From contig NZ_KI912155.1 of assembly GCF_000517125.1 (NCBI RefSeq), positions 435,707 to 499,706 of the forward strand: a stretch of DNA of 64,000 bases. The letters run 5' to 3'. Below, one piece after another: positions 8,489 to 15,372 of the stretch. Position 1 is the stretch's first letter. Each line of letters opens with the position of its first letter. The notes beneath the pieces are model-generated. The model was not told the DNA's origin. It searched no databases and was given only the letters and a program-made list of their open reading frames with translations. The DNA is from Arthrobacter sp. MA-N2 (GTDB taxonomy: Bacteria > Actinomycetota > Actinomycetes > Actinomycetales > Micrococcaceae). The position numbers and the translations under genes were made by a program.

Positions 8489-8560
8489 ATGGAAACTACT
8501 TCGTTCGAGATTGAAGAGACGTCGATTGAAATCGACACCCTCGTTACCCACCGCAGCTAG
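8489..8560 (+). CDS. Putative RiPP precursor peptide, 23 residues
   Basis: This short frame starts with ATG six bases after a near-perfect GGGGGAGG ribosome-binding site (8474-8482). The product begins METTSFEIEE and ends in TLVTHRS. It is very acidic in the middle and contains a tandem heptad-like repeat (TSFEIEE at residues 4-10, TSIEIDT at 11-17), then a basic tail LVTHRS. It precedes a ThiF-like enzyme with a PqqD-like N-terminal region, an oxygenase and an exporter, and is separated from them by a strong hairpin, the arrangement of a highly expressed peptide substrate followed by lower-expressed modifying enzymes (compare mccA-mccB of microcin C and the ThiF-dependent pantocin A system). 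The acidic repeat may be the leader and the tail the core, or the E9-E10 pair may be modified as in pantocin. No homologue is recognised. Confidence 0.65.
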   Translation: METTSFEIEETSIEIDTLVTHRS

Positions 8561-8570
8561 GCGGTACAAC

Positions 8571-8600
8571 CAGGGGGTGCGCCCGCAGGCGCACCCCCTG
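8571..8600 (+). terminator. Strong hairpin between peptide gene and thiF-like gene
   Basis: Arms at 8571-8583 and 8588-8600 are perfectly complementary over 13 bp, mostly GC, with a 4-base loop (CGCA). There is no T tract. It starts 11 bases after the peptide stop and ends 20 bases before the next start, so it can act as a partial terminator or mRNA stabiliser that raises peptide over enzyme expression. Confidence 0.75.
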
Positions 8601-8619
8601 ACTTGAGAAGAGATCGTGG

Positions 8620-9574
8620 ATGAAATACACCCTCGCGCCTGGTTGGACCATGGTTCGCACGGCGACGCAAATCGTGCTTAGTTCCGAGGAAACCGAACTG
8701 AAGATTACCTTGGAAAAGAACTTATCGCTTGCCATGCGGAAGCTCTTTGAAGGTTGGGCGCCGAACGAGGTACCTGAGTTGGAACCGCTACGGATGGAGC
8801 TTGCCCGCCGCGGAGTTCTCCGACCCCTGGCAATCGCAGCCGTACCGGAGCAAGAGCGGCAGATCGAGTACTGGCGAGCCTTCACGGATGACGCGAGCGG
8901 CGCCGTCGCAAACGTATGCTCTGCGACTGTAGCGATTGTCGGAGTGGGCGGTATCGGCGCGGTGGTTCTCCAGCATCTCGTCGGCGCCGGAGTGCGCCGT
9001 TTCCGGCTCCTCGACGCAGACGACGTTGAACCATCCAATCTCAACCGTCAGTTCATCTACGATCAGGCATCTGTCGGTCAACAAAAGGTCGACGCCGCGC
9101 GCGCTTACGTTATGGACCGGCTCCCTGCCGCGGAAGTTTCTGTGCTTGCGGCCAGTTGGGACCCACGTTCAGATATGCAGCGATCGTTTGTTTCGCATGG
9201 AGTGGACTTCGTTGTCGCAGCCATCGATTGAATCGGCGATCGCCATATTGCAAGTCTCCTGGGCCGCCCACGTGCCTTCAATACTTGCCACCGTTGGCTT
9301 GCATAAATCACTGGTAAGCCCGGTCTTCGCACCAGGACTCAGCTCCAAAAACCCCAGGGAAGTCTTTCCGGCAGCACAGTTTCACAATTCGGGGCAACCG
9401 TTCCAAGCCTCCCATGGACCCACAAACACGTTCCCAGCGGCCATAGCGGCAGACCAGATATTGCATCATTTGGCGGGCTTGGATGGTTTTGTGGAGTATG
9501 AAAAGCCGTTGATCATTCGTCGGACTCCGGACGGAGCCCCGTGTACCGCCAGGGTGGGCACGGTTCAGCTATGA
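8620..9574 (+). pseudogene. ThiF/MccB-like adenylating enzyme with PqqD-like N-terminus, one frameshift
   Basis: The first frame (8620-9231, 203 aa) starts with an ~75-residue PqqD/RRE-like peptide-binding region (start MKYTLAPGW, then LFEGWAPNEVPELEPLRMEL), followed by the E1/ThiF nucleotide-binding motif VAIVGVGGIGAV and LLDADDVEPSNLNRQFIY. It stops at TGA 9229-9231 right after DFVVAAID. The +1 frame continues from 9230 without interruption (AILQVSWAAHVPSILATVG, then SHGPTNTFPAAIAADQIL) to 9574. Together they give about 317 residues, near MccB length. ThiF-type enzymes adenylate a carboxylate, here probably of the upstream peptide. No CxxC zinc pairs are visible in the second half, unlike classic MoeB/ThiF/MccB. 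The single extra base at GATTGAA (9226-9232) is either a disabling mutation, a sequencing error, or a recoding site; all downstream genes remain intact and coupled, which favours a recent event or an error. Confidence 0.75.
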
Positions 9575-10839
9575 GCGCGACGGTAGCCTTGGAGATCGAC
9601 ACTCGACCTTCCGAATACACAATGTCCCGAGAGTTCACCGGGCAACTACTCGATAGGCAACTCCACCGACCGTTGTTTCGCGAGGCAGGTCCCGATATCG
9701 TGCCGGATCTGCTGTCGATCCATGACCAGCCGGGCTCCAAGGAATGGATCTTTCGTATTGCAGACGACGCACGCTGGAACGGGGGTGACGTCGTCACAGC
9801 ACACGATGTTGCCCGACGAATGGCGAAGGTGGTTGTCCTGCCTCACATGGCTTGGACCCGTGCACTCCTCAGCGCTTGCCGAGTCCACGATGACCGAACC
9901 CTCAGTATGACCACTCGGCAAAAGGTCGTGCTGCTCGACCGAATACTCGCTAATCCTGTCTTCTCCCCACGGCGCCCGGGTGGCTCTTCCGGAAGTTACC
10001 GCCTCACCCGGGTACAGCGGAACCGCACGATCTTGGTGCCAACCGGGCGGACCCGCGGATCGGTCATCGAACTGGTGACGACGTCTTCCCGCGCTGTAGG
10101 TCGTCGGCAGTTCAGGGAGGGCCGCCTGGATATCGGATGGGGAATCGGAGTTCCCCCGTCCTTCTGGTCAGTCGACGATCCCGGGCCCTTTCCGGAGTCC
10201 CAACCGCTCGACATGCATGTGGTCGTTGCTGCAGGACGAGGCCTTCCCCAGACGACGTCCAGGCAGATCCTCTCCCGGTGCATGCTCTCGGAAGGCACCC
10301 CGCTCGGCCTCAACCCAACATTGACCCGCTTCGCGAGCGAGCCTGTACGGCAGTCTGCCGCCGCCGCTGCACTTCCCGCCCCCTCAGAGCGCTGGCCGCT
10401 GTACTTCACGGATTTCCCACCGAATCGTGAGATCGCCACGGAATTGGCAAGGAGTCTTGGGAACCGGCTGGTGCCAACCGTGGTCCCTTATGAAGATTTC
10501 ATCTCCGGCGCGGGCCTAAGTGATGGGTTCTCCCTCCAGATCCATTCCTCGCACTTCCCGGACGACGTCGGCCTCCTCGTTGAGAGCGCTGTCGTCGCCA
10601 ATGGATCCGTCCCGGGGGCAGAAGCAATCCGCGAGCTCTGTGGCGCTATGTGGCGCACAGAGGACCTCGTTGAGCGCCGGCAGATCGCCAAGAATGTTGA
10701 ACGACCGCTCGATGTCCTTTTACGTCGGAGGGTCCTTGGACGAATGCTCACACGGTTCCGGTCCGAAGCACCGCTGAACGTCCCACGGAGTGGATGGTTC
10801 GACTTCAGCCTGTTACAACCCAGAAAGGCAAATAAGTGA
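9571..10839 (+). CDS. Cytoplasmic SBP_bac_5-like protein of the peptide operon
   Basis: The 422-residue protein resembles family 5 extracellular solute-binding proteins (DppA/OppA type): WIFRIADDARWNGGDVVTAHDVARRM is the characteristic N-terminal block, split here as WIFRIADDARWNGGD and VVTAHDVARRM. It has no signal peptide or lipobox, so it should stay in the cytoplasm, as in the C-terminal sensor domain of SgrR. I chose ATG 9571 because it overlaps the thiF stop (ATGA at 9571-9574). The next gene starts at GTG 10836, overlapping its stop (GTGA). Within a peptide-modification operon a cytoplasmic peptide-binding fold may hold the substrate or product, confer self-immunity, or hand the peptide to the exporter; this is inference. 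No HTH is seen, so a regulator role is less likely. Confidence 0.65.
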   Translation: MSATVALEIDTRPSEYTMSREFTGQLLDRQLHRPLFREAGPDIVPDLLSIHDQPGSKEWIFRIADDARWNGGDVVTAHDVARRMAKVVVLPHMAWTRALLSACRVHDDRTLSMTTRQKVVLLDRILANPVFSPRRPGGSSGSYRLTRVQRNRTILVPTGRTRGSVIELVTTSSRAVGRRQFREGRLDIGWGIGVPPSFWSVDDPGPFPESQPLDMHVVVAAGRGLPQTTSRQILSRCMLSEGTPLGLNPTLTRFASEPVRQSAAAAALPAPSERWPLYFTDFPPNREIATELARSLGNRLVPTVVPYEDFISGAGLSDGFSLQIHSSHFPDDVGLLVESAVVANGSVPGAEAIRELCGAMWRTEDLVERRQIAKNVERPLDVLLRRRVLGRMLTRFRSEAPLNVPRSGWFDFSLLQPRKANK

Positions 10840-11951
10840 GAATTGGAGACCTTTCGGCTCAAATCTTGGCGCTTGCAGCCGAACGCAACGCAGATCAGTT
10901 CACCATGGGAAGCCTTCCGGGTGAGACAGCAAGCAGCCTCGTTGCGCCGGAGCGCCTTGGTGATCTTCTTGCAAATCCGCTCGTCAGGTATCCGCAAGTA
11001 CGCGTGGCGGCGTCAGGAAGACCAGTCCCCTCAAGCGAATACGTCGAATCGAGGCGAATCGGTACTCAATGGGTCGAAGATGGCATAGACGCTCATGCCG
11101 TCGCCCGCTGGCTCACGCGGGGCGCAACCATCACGCTCGACTCACTTGAGTACCTGTCTGATCCCGTGAGAGAAATTTGCAGTCATCTCAGCGACGAACT
11201 CGGTATGCAGGCGACCGCCACCGCTTATGTGACACCTCCAGGCCGCCAAGGACTTAGCCCGCACACGGATGAAGAGGACGTGTTCGTGCTCCAGACATTT
11301 GGAACCAAGAGCTGGACGGTGGACAACGCCCAGCGGCAAGAGATCGCGACAGCATCGGGGTTCCCTCTCAATGAACAGATGAAACGGGTGGCACCGCGTG
11401 TGCTCAAGGCCGGCGACATGTTCTTCATGCCGGCTGGAACACCGCATGTCGCAACCGCACAAGACAACCTCTCGATCCACATCACCTTCTCAGTCGAACG
11501 TCCACGCGTTCGCCACCTCCTCGACGACGCTGTAAACCGCCTCGTTTCTGACATGCCCCAGCTAAGGAAACTACAACCGTGGAACTCAGGGCAGCCGGAC
11601 GTCCCCGCACTTCTCACGTCACTCGAACGTGAATTGTCGAAACCCCAGCCACGCAAGCTCCCTCGCACGGGGCAACATCTGCCCTTTACGTCTTGGGCTA
11701 ATCTATACAGCGAACGAAACCGGATCCGCCTGATGGAGGACGCCACCGTCACCAAGACTGAGGACGGCTTCTCATTCTCCTTCGCGGAATTCGCAATGAA
11801 AGTAAATACGGCAGTTGGGATGCACCTTGAACGGTTAGAGCATGACCGCTGGGTGAGCTTCAGTTCCGGAATTGATCCCGAGCTCAGGGAGGTTCTCTTC
11901 CATTTGGCTGGGCGGAATGTGGTTGATGTCGAGGCGTTGACTTCAAAATGA
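10836..11951 (+). CDS. JmjC/cupin-4 Fe(II)/2-oxoglutarate oxygenase-like protein
   Basis: The 371-residue protein has the layout of cupin-4/JmjC ribosomal oxygenases (YcfD, NO66/MINA type). The iron triad is visible: H143 and D145 in GLSPHTDEEDVFVLQTFG, and H204 in MPAGTPHVAT. TKSW follows the HxD as in that family. Such enzymes hydroxylate arginine or histidine side chains of proteins, and related enzymes act in RiPP pathways. The neighbouring peptide ends in His-Arg-Ser, so side-chain hydroxylation of H21 or R22 is an attractive, untested idea. It is coupled on both sides by 4-bp overlaps (GTGA with the SBP-like gene, ATGA with the MFS gene). An alternative reading is a standalone tRNA/ribosome oxygenase, but the coupling argues against it. 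Confidence 0.75.
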   Translation: MRIGDLSAQILALAAERNADQFTMGSLPGETASSLVAPERLGDLLANPLVRYPQVRVAASGRPVPSSEYVESRRIGTQWVEDGIDAHAVARWLTRGATITLDSLEYLSDPVREICSHLSDELGMQATATAYVTPPGRQGLSPHTDEEDVFVLQTFGTKSWTVDNAQRQEIATASGFPLNEQMKRVAPRVLKAGDMFFMPAGTPHVATAQDNLSIHITFSVERPRVRHLLDDAVNRLVSDMPQLRKLQPWNSGQPDVPALLTSLERELSKPQPRKLPRTGQHLPFTSWANLYSERNRIRLMEDATVTKTEDGFSFSFAEFAMKVNTAVGMHLERLEHDRWVSFSSGIDPELREVLFHLAGRNVVDVEALTSK

Positions 11952-13222
11952 CTGATCAAATAACCCATAGCTCCACGAAGCTTTGGAATCGCGACTTCAG
12001 CACGCTGTGGTGGAGCGAAGCGGTATCGTTCTTCGGAAGCCAGCTCACCCTGTTCGCGATTCCCATCGTGGCACTCCAGATCCTCGACGCTTCCGCTTCC
12101 GACGTCGCGTGGATCAATACGGCAGCAGGGCTGGGAACCGTGGTCTTTCTCGGGCTTCTGGGACCCTGGACTGACAAGGTGCGCAGGACGCGGTTCATGT
12201 CCCTGATGTCGGCGCTCCGAGCATTGACTCTCGGCGCGATGGCAGTCCTGTTCCTTGCGGGAAACCTGTCACTGTTAGCGCTCGTGATTGCGGCCTTCCT
12301 CGTGTCGGGGCTGACGGGGCTCTACGACAGCGCGTTCGCGGCCCTGCTCCCCAGCATCGCCCATCGTTCCAAGCTGACCACGGCCAACACCTGGGTCGCC
12401 GGAATCCGATCTGCCGGCGATATTGGAGCCGGAGCGACTGCCGGAATACTTCTGCAGCTGCTCTCACCTGTGGCCCTCTTTATTTCAGATGCGATCACAT
12501 ACCTGGTGTCAGCCCTGGCGATTGGCCGGATCCGGGAAAAGCGGCCGGCACCGCCTGAGGCATTCACTTTCAGGGACTATTTCACGTCGCTGGGTTCAGG
12601 ATTCAAACTCCTCCTGAACGATCGCGTCATGTGGCCTGTCACCTTGTCGATTGCCCATTTCAACCTTTTCACCACGGCGATCCAATCGGTCTATGTCACG
12701 CATGCCCTGCGGACTGGATCCATGACGCCCGCCGAGATTGGAATCGCCGGGGCCGTCGGCGGAATCATCGGCCTGCTCTCCATGATGATCGCGCCCTGGG
12801 TGTGGGACAGGTTTCGGCCAGTGGGGGCACTCACGGCAACCTTCATGCTCCCCGCTGTCGCTGGCCTCGGCATGCTCCTAATCACGCCCGGACAAGTCGT
12901 GGCGAACGTCCTTCTCCTCGGGCTTTCGCTCGGCTTCTGGGCAGCTTGCGTGATGGTCAACATCACCGGAACTGAAACGCTCAAACAACTTCTTGTTCCC
13001 CACGACGCCATCGGGAGATTCTCTTCCGCCAGCAGGGTCCTGACGTGGGGCGTTGACCCCGTAGGCGCCGCCCTGGCCGGAGTTCTGGCCCTGTTCCTGC
13101 CGACCGGTGGGGTACTCGCGGTCGCAACCCTCGGCGTCGTGGTTTCCGGGTGCTGGATTGTCGCCTCGACTGCTGTCCGCGAATTGCCGCTGTTGTCCAA
13201 GATCGAACAGGGCGCAGAATGA
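11948..13222 (+). CDS. MFS exporter of the peptide operon
   Basis: A 424-residue major facilitator with about 12 hydrophobic segments, of the MFS_3/enterobactin-exporter-like type (DFSTLWWSEAVSFFGSQLTLFA at the start, in parts: RDFSTLWWSEAVSFFG and SQLTLFAIPIVALQ; loop 2-3 motif GPWTDKVRRTRFM). It overlaps the oxygenase stop by ATGA at 11948-11951 and is the last gene of the operon. MFS pumps of this type export siderophores, macrolides and small peptides (compare MccC), so export of and immunity to the modified peptide is the likely role. It ends 6 bp before the stop of the convergent MFS gene, with no clear terminator between. Confidence 0.85.
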   Translation: MTDQITHSSTKLWNRDFSTLWWSEAVSFFGSQLTLFAIPIVALQILDASASDVAWINTAAGLGTVVFLGLLGPWTDKVRRTRFMSLMSALRALTLGAMAVLFLAGNLSLLALVIAAFLVSGLTGLYDSAFAALLPSIAHRSKLTTANTWVAGIRSAGDIGAGATAGILLQLLSPVALFISDAITYLVSALAIGRIREKRPAPPEAFTFRDYFTSLGSGFKLLLNDRVMWPVTLSIAHFNLFTTAIQSVYVTHALRTGSMTPAEIGIAGAVGGIIGLLSMMIAPWVWDRFRPVGALTATFMLPAVAGLGMLLITPGQVVANVLLLGLSLGFWAACVMVNITGTETLKQLLVPHDAIGRFSSASRVLTWGVDPVGAALAGVLALFLPTGGVLAVATLGVVVSGCWIVASTAVRELPLLSKIEQGAE

Positions 13223-13228
13223 GCCGTT

Positions 13229-14692
13229 TCAAGCCGGAACTTCCTCCGTCTGGGCAGTGATCGGGGCAGCTATGTCTTCCAGCGACCGTCCTGCGGCCTC
13301 AACTCCGAACACGATCTCGACGATCCCGGCGGCGACCATCAGCACCGCGCCGATGACATAGCCGAAGGCCACGGCTTGGATCCCTTGTTCCACGAACCGG
13401 CCGAACAGGATGGGGCCGGTAATGCCACCGAGTCCAGTGCCCACCGCGTAGAAGAACGCGATGGCCATGGCCCTGGTTTCCATCGGGAAAATTTCGCTCA
13501 CTGTCAGGTAGGCGGAACTGGCGCCGGCGGAAGCGAAGAAGAAGATCACCATCCAGCACGCGGTGAGCCAAAAAGCGTCCAGCGCCCCGCCGGCGAAAAT
13601 GAACGCCGTGCCGGCAAGCAGGACGCCTGACGCGATGTAGGTGCCGGAGATCATGGTGCGGCGCCCGACACTATCGAAGAACCGGCCCAGGATGAGCGGG
13701 CCAAGGAAATTTCCGACGGCGATCGGAACCAGCGTCCAGGGAGCGACGTCGCTGGGCACGTTCAACAGTTTTGTCAGCACGAGCGCGTAGGTGAAGAACA
13801 CCGCGTTATAGAGGAACGCCTGGCCAATGAAGAGCGAGAGCCCCAGTACCACCCGCTTCGGGTAGCGCTGAACCGCGGTTCTGATGATGACGCCGAAGCC
13901 GATCGACTTGCGCTGGCGGACCTTGAGCGTCTCGTGGACCGCGGACAGCTTCTCCCCCGTGGCATCCTCCACCTCGTCCTCGATCTTGCGGACCAGTTCA
14001 TCGGCCTCTTTGTCCCGGCCGTGGATGAACATCCAGCGTGGAGATTCCGGCACGTTTCGCCGGACGAGCAAGATCAACAGGCCAAGAAACGCGCCCAAGC
14101 CGAACGCGAGGCGCCAGCCGATTCCGGGCGCGAAGAAGCTCGGGTTCAGCAGTACCACCGAGAGCGAGGCACCAAAGGCGGTCCCGAGCCAGAAGGACCC
14201 GTTGATGGCCAAATCCACCACACCGCGGCGTGCGGCCGGAATGAGCTCATCGATGGCGGAATTGATAGCCGCATACTCCCCGCCAATGCCGGCACCAGTG
14301 AAGAATCGGCAAATGAAGAACCACATCGGGTTCAGGGAGAACGCCGTTGCCACGGTGGCCACCAGATACAGCCCAAGGGTGAGCAGGAAGAGCTTCTTAC
14401 GCCCGAACCTGTCGGTGAGATGGCCAAAGGCGAGAGAGCCGACACAGGCCCCTGATACATAGATTGCGGCCGCAAGGCCAATGTCCGAGGCGGACATGCC
14501 GAGGCCGCCATTCGGCTGGGTGAGGCTGTCGCCGATCGCTCCAACGATCGTGACCTCCAAGCCATCCAAGATCCAAACCGTCCCCAGGCCGATGACGATC
14601 ATCCAATGCCATCTGGACCAAGGAAGGCGATCCATACGGCCGGGGATGTTGGTTTCGATGATGTCGCTTGGTGCATCCTTCACTGCTGACAT
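13229..14692 (-). CDS. MFS sugar/organic acid transporter
   Basis: A 487-residue 12-TM transporter of the sugar porter/metabolite:H+ symporter group. Signature motifs include GHLTDRFGRKKLF in loop 2-3, RFFTGAGIGGEYAAINSAIDE (GEY motif of this group), PESPRWM after TM6 and the matching GRFFDSVGRRTM. A long cytoplasmic loop lies between TM6 and TM7. It is an importer by family, distinct from the exporter next door. It is convergent with the peptide operon and divergent from gntK, so it may import an acid sugar linked to the gluconate genes. Substrate unknown. The start ATG lies just after AGGAGGGG. Confidence 0.85.
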   Translation of the reverse strand: MSAVKDAPSDIIETNIPGRMDRLPWSRWHWMIVIGLGTVWILDGLEVTIVGAIGDSLTQPNGGLGMSASDIGLAAAIYVSGACVGSLAFGHLTDRFGRKKLFLLTLGLYLVATVATAFSLNPMWFFICRFFTGAGIGGEYAAINSAIDELIPAARRGVVDLAINGSFWLGTAFGASLSVVLLNPSFFAPGIGWRLAFGLGAFLGLLILLVRRNVPESPRWMFIHGRDKEADELVRKIEDEVEDATGEKLSAVHETLKVRQRKSIGFGVIIRTAVQRYPKRVVLGLSLFIGQAFLYNAVFFTYALVLTKLLNVPSDVAPWTLVPIAVGNFLGPLILGRFFDSVGRRTMISGTYIASGVLLAGTAFIFAGGALDAFWLTACWMVIFFFASAGASSAYLTVSEIFPMETRAMAIAFFYAVGTGLGGITGPILFGRFVEQGIQAVAFGYVIGAVLMVAAGIVEIVFGVEAAGRSLEDIAAPITAQTEEVPA

Positions 14693-14799
14693 AACCCCTC
14701 CTCGTTGAGCCGTAGATCATCAGTATGCTTCCTATTTATGGTTGAGGGAAAGTATTCCGCCGCGGTTCGCTCTGGCACTGAGGCCCGGGTGCTGCCAAG

Positions 14800-15372
14800 A
14801 TGGGCACCATGGACCCTGTGGACATGGTGACGCCCGCCCTAACCGAAGCTATGGTGCTGGTTGTCATGGGCGTTTCCGGCTCCGGCAAGTCCACAGTTGG
14901 CGCCCTGCTTGCGGGACGACTTGGCTGGGCTTTCGAAGAAGGCGATGCTTTGCATCCCCAAACGAACATCGACAAAATGGCCGCGGGACACCCCCTCACG
15001 GATGAGGACAGATATCCCTGGCTGGAGAAGGTCGCCGAGTGGGTCGATCAGAGGCTTGATCATGGGGAGAACGGCGTCGTTACGTGTTCGGCGCTCAAAC
15101 AGTCTTACCGAAACATCATTAATCGTCGGGGTTCGCGTGTCTTTTTCGTTTTTCTGTCCGGGACACCCGAGACCATTAGCGCACGGTTGGCCGAACGCCA
15201 CGGCCATTTCATGCCCGCGAGCATGCTGGGGAGCCAGTTCGCGGACCTTGAAGAGCTGTCCCCCGGCGAGCCTGGAATCCGGATCGACGTCGGTCCCGCT
15301 CCAGGGGTGATTGCCCAGGAAATCATGGACAAGTTCGGCCTGCGGCCGAGCGGAACAGGACGACAACCATGA
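14800..15372 (+). CDS. gntK: Gluconokinase
   Basis: A thermoresistant-type gluconokinase that phosphorylates D-gluconate to 6-phosphogluconate with ATP. The P-loop MGVSGSGKST, EGDALHPQTNIDKMAAGHPL, TCSALKQSYRN and SGTPETISARLAERHGHFMP are all diagnostic. Family length is ~165-180 residues; the frame from 14800 gives 190, so the real start may be one of the internal ATGs (14809, 14824 or 14851), none with a strong ribosome-binding site. It overlaps gntP by ATGA (15369-15372), so kinase and permease are co-translated. Confidence 0.92.
   Translation: MGTMDPVDMVTPALTEAMVLVVMGVSGSGKSTVGALLAGRLGWAFEEGDALHPQTNIDKMAAGHPLTDEDRYPWLEKVAEWVDQRLDHGENGVVTCSALKQSYRNIINRRGSRVFFVFLSGTPETISARLAERHGHFMPASMLGSQFADLEELSPGEPGIRIDVGPAPGVIAQEIMDKFGLRPSGTGRQP

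Noticed and set aside
9226..9232. Programmed +1 frameshifting in thiF, as in prfB
   Set aside because: The P-site codon GAT would have to re-pair on ATT, a poor fit for tRNA-Asp, and no internal Shine-Dalgarno stretch lies upstream. Mutation or sequencing error is simpler.
8489..9574. A true microcin C (peptidyl-nucleotide) locus
   Set aside because: MccB-type nucleotidylation requires a C-terminal Asn on a very short peptide; this peptide ends in Ser and no aminopropyl or processing genes are present, so only a general ThiF-RiPP relation is claimed.
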